A DNA stretch of 64,000 bases from Rhyacichthys aspro (GCA_036850595.1 CM072163.1:4590718-4654717), one strand, 5' to 3'; shown: positions 50,872 to 62,200, counted from the first letter of the stretch. Program-made: numbers and translations. Notes: generated from the sequence alone by a model not told the origin.

Positions 50872-51054
50872 TCCAAGAGACCCCATTGGACCAGAAACCT
50901 CCACCACCACCACCTTTACTGCCCCAGACACAGACAGTCACTTTGAGACTGACCCTGAGACCTCGACTCCGGCTGAGATCCTCAACAGATCCCAGACCAC
51001 CGCACGGAGTGAACCCGAGGCTCAACGACAGCAAAACAGTCCAGAGACCACCAG
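50872..51054 (+). CDS. Exon 4 of the dsRNA-binding protein gene
   Basis: Acceptor TTAATTACAG and donor AG|GTTTGA enclose 183 nt (61 codons, phase 2 at both ends). The peptide begins SPRDPIGPETSTTTTFT and repeats PET/DPET-type words (FETDPETSTPAE, NSPETT). It looks like an expanded sister of exon 3. The donor is weaker than the others. Confidence 0.6.
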
Positions 51055-51161
51055 GTTTGATTTGAACATATTTGCATTTTCTCACTTTACTTGCTTTTTC
51101 AACTTTTAATGTTTTCATCTAAAATGAGCTAAATAACTAAAACTTAATTACTTAATTACAG

Positions 51162-51261
51162 CCAAAGAGAGACCAAAAGGGCAGACACAGAAACTGGAGC
51201 AGAACACACCACAAGGAGGATGAAGAAGAAGATGAAGAAGAGGAGAAAGAATAAGGAGTAG
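51162..51261 (+). CDS. Exon 5 (last) of the dsRNA-binding protein gene, basic tail
   Basis: After acceptor TTAATTACAG the exon completes a phase-2 codon and reads SQRETKRADTETGAEHTT, then RRMKKKMKKRRKNKE and TAG (51259-51261). The basic tail resembles a nuclear or nucleolar localisation signal. It is encoded by the first bases of a purine microsatellite that continues as the 3'UTR. Intron sizes in this gene are small (190, 221, 110 and 107 nt). Confidence 0.6.
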
Positions 51262-51405
51262 AAGAAGAAGAAGGAGGAGGAGGAGGAGGAGGAGGAGGAG
51301 GAGGAGGAGGAGGAGGAAGAGGAGGAGGAGGAGGAGGAGGAGGAGAAGAAGAAGAAGAGAAGAGAGAAGAAGAGAGAAGAAGAAGAAGGAGAAGAGGAGG
51401 AGGAG

Positions 51406-51440
<35 letters not shown>

Positions 51441-51516
51441 GGAAGAGGAGAAGAAGAAAAAGGAGAAGAAGAAGAAGAAAAAGAAGAAGAAGAACAAGAA
51501 GAGGAGGAAGAAGAAG
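51262..51516 (+). repeat. Polypurine (GGA/GAA)n tract at the start of the 3'UTR
   Basis: About 255 bases of G and A only, apart from two single interruptions (T in the stop-proximal part, C at 51495). A tract this long can form triplex (H-) DNA and R-loops. It directly follows the stop codon of the dsRNA-binding gene. Confidence 0.95.
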
Positions 51517-51548
51517 TTATTAATTCAGGAACAATTCGATTAATTCAT

Positions 51549-51692
51549 TTTAGATTTTTTTATTATTTTTTATTTTGGTTATTTATCTTAAAGAAAACAG
51601 GTTGATGTTTCCTCTAATTCATTTTAGACGAAACATCAACCTGTTTTCTTTAAGATAAATTATCAAGATAAAAAACAATAAAAAAATCTAAA
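51549..51692 (+). repeat. 63-bp inverted repeat (long hairpin) in the 3'UTR of the dsRNA-binding gene
   Basis: The left arm (51549-51611) and right arm (51630-51692) are reverse complements with about four mismatches in 63 positions. They are separated by an 18-base loop. The inner 30 or so bases of stem (through CTTAAAGAAAACAGGTTGAT) pair perfectly. It lies between the stop codon (51261) and the AATAAA at 51773-51778, so it should be in the mature message. A direct repeat 'taattcattttaga' at the left edge and in the loop hints at how the inversion arose. Confidence 0.93.
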
Positions 51693-51772
51693 CCCAATAT
51701 ATCTTGTGTGACCATAATTAACGTGCTGTAAATTTAAACTGATGTGAGGTGTTTGCGATGAGTCAAGAACTG

Positions 51773-51778
51773 AATAAA
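51773..51778 (+). terminator. Polyadenylation signal AATAAA of the dsRNA-binding gene
   Basis: First clear AATAAA after the stop codon and hairpin on the plus strand, within TGAATAAATATTTGTG. A T/G-rich stretch follows from about 51800. It would give a 3'UTR of about 530 nt. Confidence 0.5.
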
Positions 51779-51799
51779 TATTTGTGACAATAACAAATT

Positions 51800-52964
51800 C
51801 AGGTAGTTTGTGTATCTTGTAATTTCAAGCATTAGTGTATTTTTATTACTTTAACTTTCAAGGTTTATACATTTTCTGAAGTTCTTTCTATTTTAACATA
51901 ATCCAAGTGATTGCAATAGAGCCCTCGACAGCGGCTACTGCTCGGGCCTAATGAGGCGGAGATATTTGCTGAAGTTGGAGCTAAAAGTAAACTCTAAACT
52001 ACAGTTTGATGTAATATTAGTATTTTGAGGAGGAAAAATTGGTCCTGTTTGACTTTATTCATAAAAGAAAAGCAGGAGAGGCCCCTCTGCTGCTGTTGGT
52101 GTGAGTGGAGTCTGAGACAGGGACAGCAAAAAGAAAAAAAGAAAAATCAAATTAGGTAGTGCCACTTTAATGTAGTCTTTTTAAAACTTCAGGTTCAGAC
52201 CACTATGAAAGAGTCTGTCTGTGAGTATTCATTTGAATTTTAAATGAAAAAACAAGCTACCAGAATCAAAAATGGCAGCAGGAAGCTGTCAATCATTTAT
52301 CAATCAGTGCCACATATACACAACAAAGCCTTATATTTGCCTTGAACCAACCTGATGTATAGATAGACCCATCAAACACATACTTTTAATGAGGCCATAA
52401 AGAAAAAACAATACCATATGTGTATCTTTCATCTTGTGCTTCAGAGTTGTTCTTTATTCTCTGGTGAAACGATAATATTATTTTTAAATGACGAAGCTAC
52501 TCCTTGAACACTTTCTTTGAGATGATTGAAAAGATTCACTTCGCTGAATATCACCTCGAGATGTCAAATAGTACAACTCCCATTCACTCACAGCTTAAGA
52601 CATTTAAGAGCCTGTTATAAAGCGGCTTCTTAATCCTAAGTGACACACAAAGGGGGATTTCTATTAGACCTGAATCCGTCAGCGTATTGAATGAACGGCT
52701 AATTGAATGAGCACTAATCTAATCAGACAGACACAGTAACGAAACCCCAAAGCTTCCAGTGGACGTCTGTGTGCTGTTGATTGGCCGGCGTCTCACCAGG
52801 GAAATATGTTGTTAGATGGTTTTATTTATATTGTCATGAAACATTTCCTGGAGAGTTTCTTCCTGCTGTGAGCTCAAATGAGATCCGGGTCCCGGGCGGG
52901 GTAAGTTATCGAGAGCTGGGTGTAAATATAACGAGTAAAATGAGCGTCAGTGTTTGATACTCAC
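51800..52964. other. Gene X intron, right of the nested gene
   Basis: No exon seen. The part at about 52600-52960 is richer in G+C and in homeodomain-type words (GGCTAATTGAATGAGC), possibly regulatory. Confidence 0.35.
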
Positions 52965-53068
52965 TCCTCGATGCCCTGGACCAGTCTGAAGTTGAGGTTG
53001 TCGGCGGGATGCAGCGGCCGACCGGCGTTGTCTATGAAAACAAGTCTAGACGGGTCTGCCTTTCTCAC
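52965..53068 (-). CDS. Penultimate coding exon of unidentified gene X
   Basis: On the minus strand an acceptor (GTTTGTGTTACAG) precedes 53068 and a consensus donor (GAGGA|GTGAGT) follows 52965. The 104 nt read in phase 0 as VRKADPSRLVFIDNAGRP, then HPADNLNFRLVQGIE, and end in phase 2. This is exactly what the last exon (47183-47387) needs. High CpG content and strong splice sites support a real exon. Family not recognised. Confidence 0.78.
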
Positions 53069-53574
53069 CTGTAACACAAACACACATTATTAAGAAAGAA
53101 ACGAGCAACAGTGAGGCTCAGGAGACCATTTAATGCATGGTTTATGCTATTTTCAGCCTGAATATAGCTTATTTAAGCTGTTACAAACATTTTGATACCA
53201 ACATTGTCTGAGCGCTTGAATTACAGAGAGAACGGAGGCATAAATGTAAGACTGTAATAATAATAAGCTTATGAGGGAATAAAGGTCAACAATTTATAAA
53301 AATTGCTCTTGGGACATTGGCCTCTGCACATAACATTTGATTAAAACCAGAGCCACTTTCAAATGATCATAAACCAAATAAAGAACTTTTTTTTTCTTTT
53401 TCTTTCTGTGTTAACCTTATTACAGGACTGTGACAAGTTAATGTTGAAACTAAATCTCTGCAGTGTTAATGCACATGTGACTGAACAAGGATTTAAAGGC
53501 AAGAGTGGCTCATTTTGGGTGAAAATCAAACTGATCAGTAGCTGGTGTGAGGAATGTCTGAGAGCTGCTGTTAA

Positions 53575-53632
53575 AGGTGAATTTCTCCAACTGTGGATCA
53601 ATAAAGTCCCATCTCATCTCATCTGACATGGT
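53575..53632 (+). mobile_element. 3' tail of a LINE-like retrotransposon
   Basis: 'gaatttctccaactgtggat' followed by CAATAAAGTC and a CCATCTCATCTCATCTG tract matches the well-known 3' end of fish LINEs (stem, ATAAAG, then short tandem repeat). No reverse-transcriptase remnant was recognised upstream. Confidence 0.55.
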
Positions 53633-53956
53633 TCCACGTGATATCATTTCTGATACATGGTTCATGATAATATAACAGCAATTCTGCAGACATTAAATCA
53701 CATAAACGATCTGAAAACCTTACATATACATATTTGTCCTAACTCTTGTATTTTAACATAAGTAGTATTTCCTCTAGTGTACGTTAGAATTACTAGAAAC
53801 TGTAAATGCCTTCATAAACAAACCAGAAATAAACCAGGTCTAAACCAGGTCTAAACCAGATCTAAAATGAGATTTAAAGGCAGTGACAATGTGTAAATGG
53901 ATTTGTATTAATATGGCTTGCTTCCATTGAGTCGGCTGAAAGGATTAGAATCTGAA

Positions 53957-53988
<32 letters not shown>

Positions 53989-54210
53989 GGGTGGGGGGGG
54001 TTTTGGGGGTTTTTTAAAAGGGGGGGGGTTTTTTTGTGGGGGGGGGGGTGAAAAGAGGGGGGGGGGGGGGTGGGGGGGGGGGGGGGGGGTTGGGTTTTTT
54101 TGGGAAAAAAAAAAAAACAAAAAAAAACATTTTAAAAAAATTCTAAAAAAATTTGTGTTTTTAAAAAGGGGAAAAAAAAAAAAAAATTTGGGGGGGGGAA
54201 AAAAAAAGGG
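53957..54210. repeat. Poly-G/T/A homopolymer mosaic, probable assembly artefact
   Basis: About 250 bases consist of consecutive homopolymer blocks of G, T and A with almost no C, including a run of over 35 G's. This is unlike natural microsatellites, which repeat a fixed unit, and looks like a poor-quality consensus bridging a hard G-rich stretch. The 109-codon open frame through it is meaningless. Confidence 0.75.
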
Positions 54211-54955
54211 TGCCGGGTGTGAGCCCTGGAGTAATCCATCGCTCTAAATGTTTACTGCCTCAATTAGATATTTTAGGTGCGCTCCATCCTCCATAAAACA
54301 GACCTAACAACGCCCAGGGACGACCCATTGAGCTGCAATAAATAATGAATCTTAATATTGAAGGCGATGTTTTTACAGCATACTTTATACAGAAGAAAGG
54401 AGGAGAAGACATATAATAAGTGTTGGTTTTTACTTCATCCTATAAATACTATATCATTCCTTTACCAACAAAACAATATCATTAAGCCTGAAGTGTGTGA
54501 ATCCTAACTCCTGCTGGTGTTTGTGTTACCAACATGATGAAACAGACTCTTGCTGTTATTTTTACACAAACAGCTACACCACATCTATTTTTACATGCAG
54601 CTGTCTTCAACACAAAACCTATGTAAGATAACCATCTCTGGATCCTGTATCAAACCAATGTCAGTGCAGTCGCCCGAAAAAAACAAGTGTTGAATAATGA
54701 GAGTCAATAGAGCAGGCTGTGAGTCTATCATTAAAATCTACATGAGGTGCTGCAATAAAAAGTCTTGACAATATATTTGTTCCCTGAATGTATCTATGAG
54801 CAAAATACATATTTATGAATGGTTTAGGTGTTCTTCTTACACTGTGCTTTATTTTACTGTTGATTATATTAACACAGTTTGTCAGTGCCTTGAGTCATTT
54901 TTGTACATTTTTTGGAGAAAGCAGTCAAATAGTGGTTTATTTGTTACTGTACTGT
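54211..54955. other. Gene X intron, AT-rich
   Basis: No exon seen. The first 150 bases (54225-54360) are balanced in composition and may be a conserved element. The rest is plain AT-rich DNA. Confidence 0.35.
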
Positions 54956-55071
54956 ACTAGACTAGACTAGACTAGACTAGACTACACTAGACTAGACTAG
55001 ACTAGACTAGACTAGACTAGACCAGCCCAGACCAGACCAGACTAGACTAGACTAGACTGGACAAGACTAGA
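54956..55071 (+). repeat. (ACTAG)n pentanucleotide microsatellite
   Basis: More than twenty ACTAG units with a diverged GACCAGCCCAGACCAG portion at 55020-55040. Confidence 0.95.
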
Positions 55072-55401
55072 CTGTGCTGTACTAGTCTAGTCCAGAAAAA
55101 TAAAGGAAAACTAGAACACTGAAACAATACTAGATTAAAATTAGACAAAAACTTGACTTGACTGAATATTTAAATAAGGTTAAGACTTTTTTTTAAATTT
55201 GGGAATTAAGAGTGCTGAATGTTTATGAAAATTTAAAAAACACAAAATAACAAGTCACCAACTCAACTTTTTGCAAGTTTTACATAAAAAATTTAATATT
55301 TTTGCTTAGTGAGGATTAAAAAGCTTTTCAGACAGATTTAGTTTGGTTAATATTTGCAATACAATGGAGCAGTGCAGGTAAAGAGTCCTGGAGGTCCGTA
55401 C

Positions 55402-55524
55402 CAGGATGTGAACCAGCAGCAGGTTCTTGATGTTGCCACATTTTGAATGGAGCATGTTTTCTACACAGAGATCTGTGGGATCAGGTTTAAAACCACAGCA
55501 GTATCGGTCCAGTCTGTCGTTCAC
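55402..55524 (-). CDS. Internal exon of unidentified gene X
   Basis: The minus-strand acceptor (TTGTGTGTTGTTGCAG) precedes 55524 and the donor CTG|GTACGG follows 55402. The 123 nt (41 codons, phase 0 at both ends) read VNDRLDRYCCGFKPDPTDLC, then VENMLHSKCGNIKNLLLVHIL. The exon joins in frame to 52965-53068. Five cysteines lie in 31 residues (CC, DLC, SKC), but no known zinc motif is evident. An alternative reading past the donor runs into intron sequence. The family is not recognised. Confidence 0.75.
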
Positions 55525-56338
55525 CTGCAACAACACACAAACAATACATGTTAGACGTCCGTTTCATAATTAGGAACTTGCATTGTGTAGGTGCATCATA
55601 AACACCAACAAATAAAATGTACAGACACCAGATCCAGAGACACCAATGCTTATAATAAAAACTAAATGTACAATCAATAATGAAATTAAAAAGGACTTGT
55701 CTGAGAATAGGTCAACTGAGGTGGGCTCAAAGCCAAACACTGCTCTCTTTGTGATAGTTCATAATCTTCTCTTTAGTGTCTGACATAAAATCAGGCTTGG
55801 ATCATAAAGACGTGATGAATCTTGATTATAATACAACATTCATTTGCAGATGGCCTGAATTATGAGACACGGACTAAACAAAGTCTCTGGAAACATCTGT
55901 GCTGTCTGTAGTAAGGCTTTCAAGACTTCATTTTAATGCATTTTGAAATTGAGTTTTCCACTTGGGTTTGATTTATTGTAAAGAGGACTTGACTAATAAA
56001 TGATGCATTAAAGGTTCAGCTTCTGTGATAAATACTGGAACCAAAGAGTCAACACTGTATCCCATTCTGGTCTAAAAATTAAATATAAAGCTTGTTCTTG
56101 AATGAATGTTGAGCCATAAGTTCTCAAATCTGGAAGGTGAGAGTTTTCACAGAGCAAAACATCACTTATAAATCCATAAATAACTGCAGATGGTCTCAAT
56201 GTATGCTTCCCATTGGTTCTCAGTTTCATTCAATGACGCTGCGAAACAAACTATTGTAAAGCTGACCCTGAAAAAAGAGCAGAGACCAGGGTCAGAGTTT
56301 TGCTCAGACAACTGCAGAGAGGAGTCTGCAGAACTCAC

Positions 56339-56396
56339 TCTGAAATGATCAACACCAGAGGAAGCTGTCGGAGCGAGAGTCATGTGATTTCGTCCC
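56339..56396 (-). CDS. Possible additional exon of gene X
   Basis: A minus-strand acceptor (ACTTTACCATCAG) and a GTGAGT donor enclose 58 nt that are open for 19 codons (GRNHMTLAPTASSGVDHFR). They end in phase 0, as the exon at 55402-55524 requires. It contains an ATG, so it could also be a first coding exon. It is short and unsupported otherwise. Confidence 0.25.
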
Positions 56397-58455
56397 CTGA
56401 TGGTAAAGTGTGAGACTAACACAGCGAGGCGTAAATACACAAACCCTGAGGTGTGCCCCGGGTCGACTGCAGGCCTCTGGTTTATTTTGTCTACGTTCTG
56501 GCCTTTTCACATGGGTCACAAAAACGCAATATGTATCCTTTCTGTTCGGACACACCACTTTTAAATTCCCCTAAGCTGTTTTTAGTCCGTAAGAGTGAAA
56601 AATTCTACAATTCTTTGTGGATCAAAATGTCAAAAATGCCTCTTTAAAGCTTAAAAACATTATTTTTGAAGAGTTTGCTATGTGCTCTTTAACATCGGTG
56701 TGCCACTTGCATAACTCGAGCCCTCCCAGGTCAGCGCAGTGTGTGTCTTCTCACCCCGCTGCCATTTTACACTCCCACTTCACTCGGACACACACTGATC
56801 CTGGGTCTGCTCCAATATTGACTTACAGCAAACACCAGCGAGCCTCGGGAAAAGACGAGACGTGGTGCTCGGCTGTGGTCGGAGGCAACGGAAAATTAAA
56901 GTGGAACAAAGTGTAAAGAGTTTGTGGGAGGCAGATAAAATGAGACGCGGTATCGACTCCAGAGCTCATATTCAGTTCAATAGAAAACAATACGATCCTC
57001 GGCTAATGGTGGCTCCACAAACACAATTTAACAAGATATTTATGCCAATTACAGCCAGAAGTTCTCAGTTGTTCTCTTCCAAAAGTGCACTGGTGTTTGG
57101 TCATTAGTTTTTCTCGTTCTTCTACTGATGCTGAACCTTTAAAGACTCAACCCTAAAACAACTTTTTTTAGCTGATGGTGTGTATAAATGGGGCTTTAGT
57201 AATACAGTTCATAGTTTATAGTCCTATTTTTGACAAAATTTGAAAAATCCGTCTAATTCCATAAATATGGTGTAAAACACATGTAAAACCGCATGAGTGC
57301 TGCCCTCCTCAGGTTAAACGCTGCCGACCGTACTTCCTCATCATGATGACGTCATCATGTAAGGTAACCACACCTTTGTAGCAGATAACCACTCCTGTGG
57401 TACTGCCCTCAGTACAAGCTCACGCCTCCAGAGGTGGTCTCTGTCAGAACGGGGTCACTGCAGCGACTGAACACGGTCACACAGAGCGACACATGCACGG
57501 ATGAAAAAAAGAAAAAACGCGAACAGTGTTTAGAGATAGACTCACTTATTTTTTAGATCAACAGGGACACATATTTTGGGTCACACTGCCACTGGCTCCT
57601 GTCTGTTATTTTGCTCTGTTCATGTCGTAACAACTTTAGAAGAACAAGCTCTGTAGTTTATGATGTGTTCAAGTGCTCACACACAGCGTCGTTGCAGAGT
57701 AATCGATACGTTCTTAGTTTGTTGATGTCATGTGTTTTAACTCCTAAAGACGGAGTGTTACCGTTGATTTTTATTCATGTCTCAATGATTACTGAGTAAA
57801 TCAGCCAGGCATATTAGCATTAAACGCTACAAACAAGTCAGGTTTAACGTTACCTTCTTTTCTTCTTCTTTTTTTTTTTCTTAAAAGTCTTAATGCTGTT
57901 AAATACAAGTTCACATAAATGCAGCATTAGTCTGAGCGGAGCGCTGCAGACACTGTACTTTCTCTCTATAGAATAGTGTTCACTATATCTACATCAAAAT
58001 TAATCTAAAGCAATCTTTATTATTGTTATTATTTTACAGTCTATGCTTTGTACATTAGCCTAAATGCCAAAGTTACTCTACCATCATGGCACCCGTTTTC
58101 TATAAAAATGCCTCGTCAGTCAGTGCCTCGGGCTGAGACTGGGCTTTGAATTGTTCTGGCTCAGGCCTGGTGTCCACAGAGAAACCAAGTCCCTCCAGTT
58201 CAGGTGAAAGAGGAGAATAAAGAGGGACCGCTCCGTCGCAAAGATACTTGTGCCAATCTGACATCTGTCAATCAATCAGTCTCTGTGGGTCTCAGGTACA
58301 CGCCCCTCACTTAGCCTCGCCCTCAGCTCGTCCCCTCTGTCTCTGCTGGGCTCTGCCCACTTTTCCAAGACTTTTCAAATTTCGTCTGTGGGTGGAGTTA
58401 AGGGGTTTAGTTACTCTTTAACGACATACGCCGATGCTTCTGGTTTGCTTTAGAC

Positions 58456-58800
58456 CAGTAGTGTCAAACTAAAAGTGGTGAGGGGCTGAGATAGTTAATA
58501 AGAGTCCTTTCAGGGGCTGAAGATGGTGACATTTATCTTCGTTTGAGTCTTACAAAAGTTATCACACAAACAACCATTTTCTCCTTTTATGGAAACCGAT
58601 TTTATGAACAGGTTTTAGTCAGAATTCAACAGGTTTAGTTGAATTTGAACCGGTTTTAGATGGATTTGTAGAGGTTTTCGTCAGATTTCAACAAGTTTAG
58701 TTGAATTTGAACCAGTTTTAGATGGATTTGTACAGGTTTTAGTCAGATTTGAACAGATTTTATTTATTTTTGTAGGAAAAATCATATTTATTTAAAACAT
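58456..58800 (-). mobile_element. Diverged inverted relative of the 23.3-kb hAT-like element
   Basis: It starts CAGTAGTGTCAAACTAAAAG after CTTTAGAC, similar to the reversed right end and flank of the element at 23271-23982. It contains the same minisatellite in reverse (58607-58765, 'gaaccagttttagatggatt'-type units). The far end and a matching target duplication were not found, so it is probably truncated. Confidence 0.5.
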
Positions 58801-58938
58801 GTTCAATTAAAACCTATAGTGCCAAACAAGAAGTTAGGTGAAGACAATGGAAGACACATCACATCTAGAGCCATCAGTGACTAAATATAATGTCCTAATA
58901 ATTGTTGGATTAATAAAATGGTAATTTTTTAAGCCTAA

Positions 58939-59245
58939 ATGATTGTTATTCATTTATTCATTAAATCTCTACTGCGTTTCCGTGGCGCTGGAGCCTGTCT
59001 CAGCTGCTTTTACATATGGACAATCAAAATGGACGTCTATCATACTTCACTGACTGATTTCATCTATATTCATTCATTATTTATGGCTTATCCTGAGTTA
59101 TGGTCAGAGAATAAGCCTGTCCCAGCTGCTTTGGGTATAAAGTGTGGTACCCCCTGGATAATGGCTGGTTATGAAGAGATTAAAAGGAGATTAAAACCAT
59201 GATCTTCTTGCTGTGAAGCTGGAGTGTTAACCATCACGTTCTTTC
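58939..59245 (+). repeat. Degenerate dispersed fish repeat (CCTGTCCCAGCTGC type)
   Basis: Two copies of a 'gcctgtctcagctgctttt' / 'gcctgtcccagctgctttgg' word follow ATTCATTCATT-type starts. They continue to 'ggtaccccctggat' and then 'atcttcttgctgtgaagc' with 'gtgttaaccatcacg'. These words appear in this order in a repeat common in teleosts. Confidence 0.6.
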
Positions 59246-62200
59246 TGAATGTCAGATAAATCAGAAGAATGCCATTTACAGTCACTTACAAACGTTCCTG
59301 TTAATATCTCTCAGGTTTCAGATGCAACATATGTAGGAATCTCATAGTGAATCCACATGGGACACTAGGAGACCTTCAGTGTCAGTGGAAATCAATAAAG
59401 CTATGGACCATGTGCCATGTAACCTCTGGATGAAAAAGTCTCTTAAAACGTTTGTAATGTCTCTAGTTGACGATCAACATACAATACAGTAAATGATTTG
59501 TGTTTATTGTGCTGCAGACTTTAATGCATAGTCTCTATACATTTCACGTTGGTCTAAAAATGTGAAGCGTATGTTATGATGCCTTCTCTTTGTGTCAGAT
59601 ACTGTTTCTATTCAAAGGACAGTCTTAGTGCAGCTTAGCCCACTTCTTCAGCTCTGTCCCATTTCTACAACAATTTGGAGAAACAGCCCTCACTGTTTCA
59701 TCACAAGGATTGGCCATAATTTAAGCTGATTTCCTCCTTTTTTTTAAAGTCACAGTGTATAAAATTCAACCATCAAGCCTTCAGGTAAAAGAAAAGTGCA
59801 GTCTGTATGTTGCACACTAACAACTGGCTCAGAGCGAACAATGACTTACACAGTCTGCTGTTGCTGCATAATTCATGAGAGAGGATAAAGTACAAGCCCA
59901 GAGAGGTATTTTGAGATATAACATATAACATGCATTAGAAATCTAAAGAGGCTTGCACAATGCTAATATGCTCTGACTGGCTTTTAAGTGGAGTGCATTG
60001 TAGAGCATTTGACAAGCAGCAAAAACTAAAAGTGAACTTCCTCCAAAATCCAATTCAACTGTAGTTTGATGATTGTCCTTAATCCTCGACGTCCAGTCTG
60101 TCCTGATTGGTTGGATGGACCCTCTGGTGACTGAAAGTAAAAGTCTGTGCGTAAATCCTGCTGTTTTTAAACCGTATCCACTGTGCTTCTTCAAAAATGA
60201 GGCTTAGGATTTGTATTTGACAAACATAACCTCAGTAAAGCAAAGCCAAACAGTGAAAAAGCATTATTCTTACTCATTTACCTCCTCAAAATAACCTACA
60301 CAAAGCCATCCATAATTCAATCAGCAATAACCTTGATAAGCTCAGTCATGCTCCTAGGACTAATCAATTATAACAGTTCCTTTTATATTAATGATATTGT
60401 GATTATGTTTTACTGCAGTCACATTTTGGCTCAACAATCCAGATGAACATGGCCTAAACAACTTCCACTCAGATAAACCTACATAAAGTGTATTCATCTC
60501 TAGGACTGCTGTTAAAAAGGTAGTTGATGGATTAAATCACATATAACACTCCAAATATGAAAATGTAGAATGTGCAAAAGTGTTTGATTTGGTCAAATGC
60601 TGCTAAAATAGTTCAGATGATCTTGTATTATGTGTCTGGATAAAGTTGTGTTTTGCCCTGAGCAGTGCGTCTCAGTCGCTGCATCTTTCCGTTTCCGTTG
60701 CACACTCATATTGTCACCTTCTCCTCAGTTCCCTTCCGGGCGTCCTGTGTGTGCCCTTCACGCTGCTCGGTGTTTGGTTCCCCGCTCAGAGCCCTGGGAG
60801 GTGTTAAAGGAGCAGGTAGGAACAAGTGTTCAGAGCTCACTCATCGGCTCTCAGCAGATCAATACCAGGCTATTAGAGCTTGGCCCTGTTACAGGCATTG
60901 ACTTCTGGCACCGAAGGGGAGGGGGGCTCATGGGTTATTCATATCAGACCCACACACACTGGCTGCAGCTGGACGTTAGGTACACAGCCTATTTCACGGT
61001 GTGCAGAACAAAGGAGGACAAAATGACTAGTGCAGACTGTAAAATCAGCGACAGGGCATTGAGGAGGTGAAGCTAGTGAGAAAATGACAGAAATATTCAA
61101 TACTGTGGCTCCAAATGTGAGCAGGAAGGATGTGTATTAACAGTAAATGTCCAAGAGGAAAGTAGGAGTTTAAAAAGTGTAAAAATCCCTCAAGCAAGAC
61201 TTAGCTACACATTAGTCTATTGGATCAATCACCAAAGAGGAGCACCACTGTCTCACCCACATGGACACTAATGGACGTGTGGAAAACTGCATTCAACACA
61301 TTCTAGCTATACAATAAACATCTGCCTGCAATGCCTGATGGGAAAGTTCATGTTTAAGTTGCACTATTATAAAGTTATTAACTCAGTCAGCTCCATTAAA
61401 CTGGGCCTGGTAGCTGCTCAAAAATATACAGTGTACCTCAACTTTAACAACATATAGATTTGTATTATTACTTTTAGATCACGGTGTCTGCAGTATTGTC
61501 ATGAATGGTATCGTGATGCCATGTGATCAAATTACAAAGACAGGAATAAACCTAGTTACAAGAAGAAATACTCTCTTATTACAACTGACACAATCACTAA
61601 ACAATTATTACAATTATTAACTAAGATAAAAACATAATGTTGTGGGAAATGTATGAAACTGTATTGAGTCTGATGCTCCACTGTGTTACACTCATTTTAA
61701 AGAGTTATTTTACATACATCTGACTTTTTGAAGGCAGTGAAGGTGGAGGAGTCACAGATGTGTTTGGAAATGGAGACTCAAGAGGGTGAGGGGCACATCT
61801 GGATGATTCTTGTCTGTGAGAGGTGGCTCTTGTCTGGTTGGCCCTTGGGTGATCCTCTTATAGTTCATCTTTATTTGTGACTTTAGACACTCGCCAGTCA
61901 CTCATTTTCTAATTTTGTTCTTTCCATTAAACTTTTTTACTTTGGAGATTGGACTAAGTTTACATTTCACTTTCACTTTTTCCTCATTAGTTAGCTCTTG
62001 CTGTACTGTTTTTGGTTTGCTATAGGTTAGATTACATACATTACATATTTTATTATATTACATTGTTTTTATTGTGTTTAAGAAGCATCTGTTTGGACCC
62101 TTTGTACTAAATGAGTTATTTTCATACACTTTTAAACAAATTAATAACTTTATTTACCATTTATGTTGCTTTTCTTCACCCTACAGAGCTATACCTCAGT

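Noticed and set aside
51156..51497. Phe/Ser-rich minus-strand frame of 113 codons
   Set aside because: It is the complement of the polypurine tract and low complexity only.
53908..54247. Gly-rich and Pro-rich open frames on both strands
   Set aside because: They are produced by the homopolymer mosaic that looks like an assembly artefact.
60630..61070. 146-codon plus-strand open frame
   Set aside because: No domain, no paired splice sites and a heterogeneous composition. The overlapping second frame is also open.
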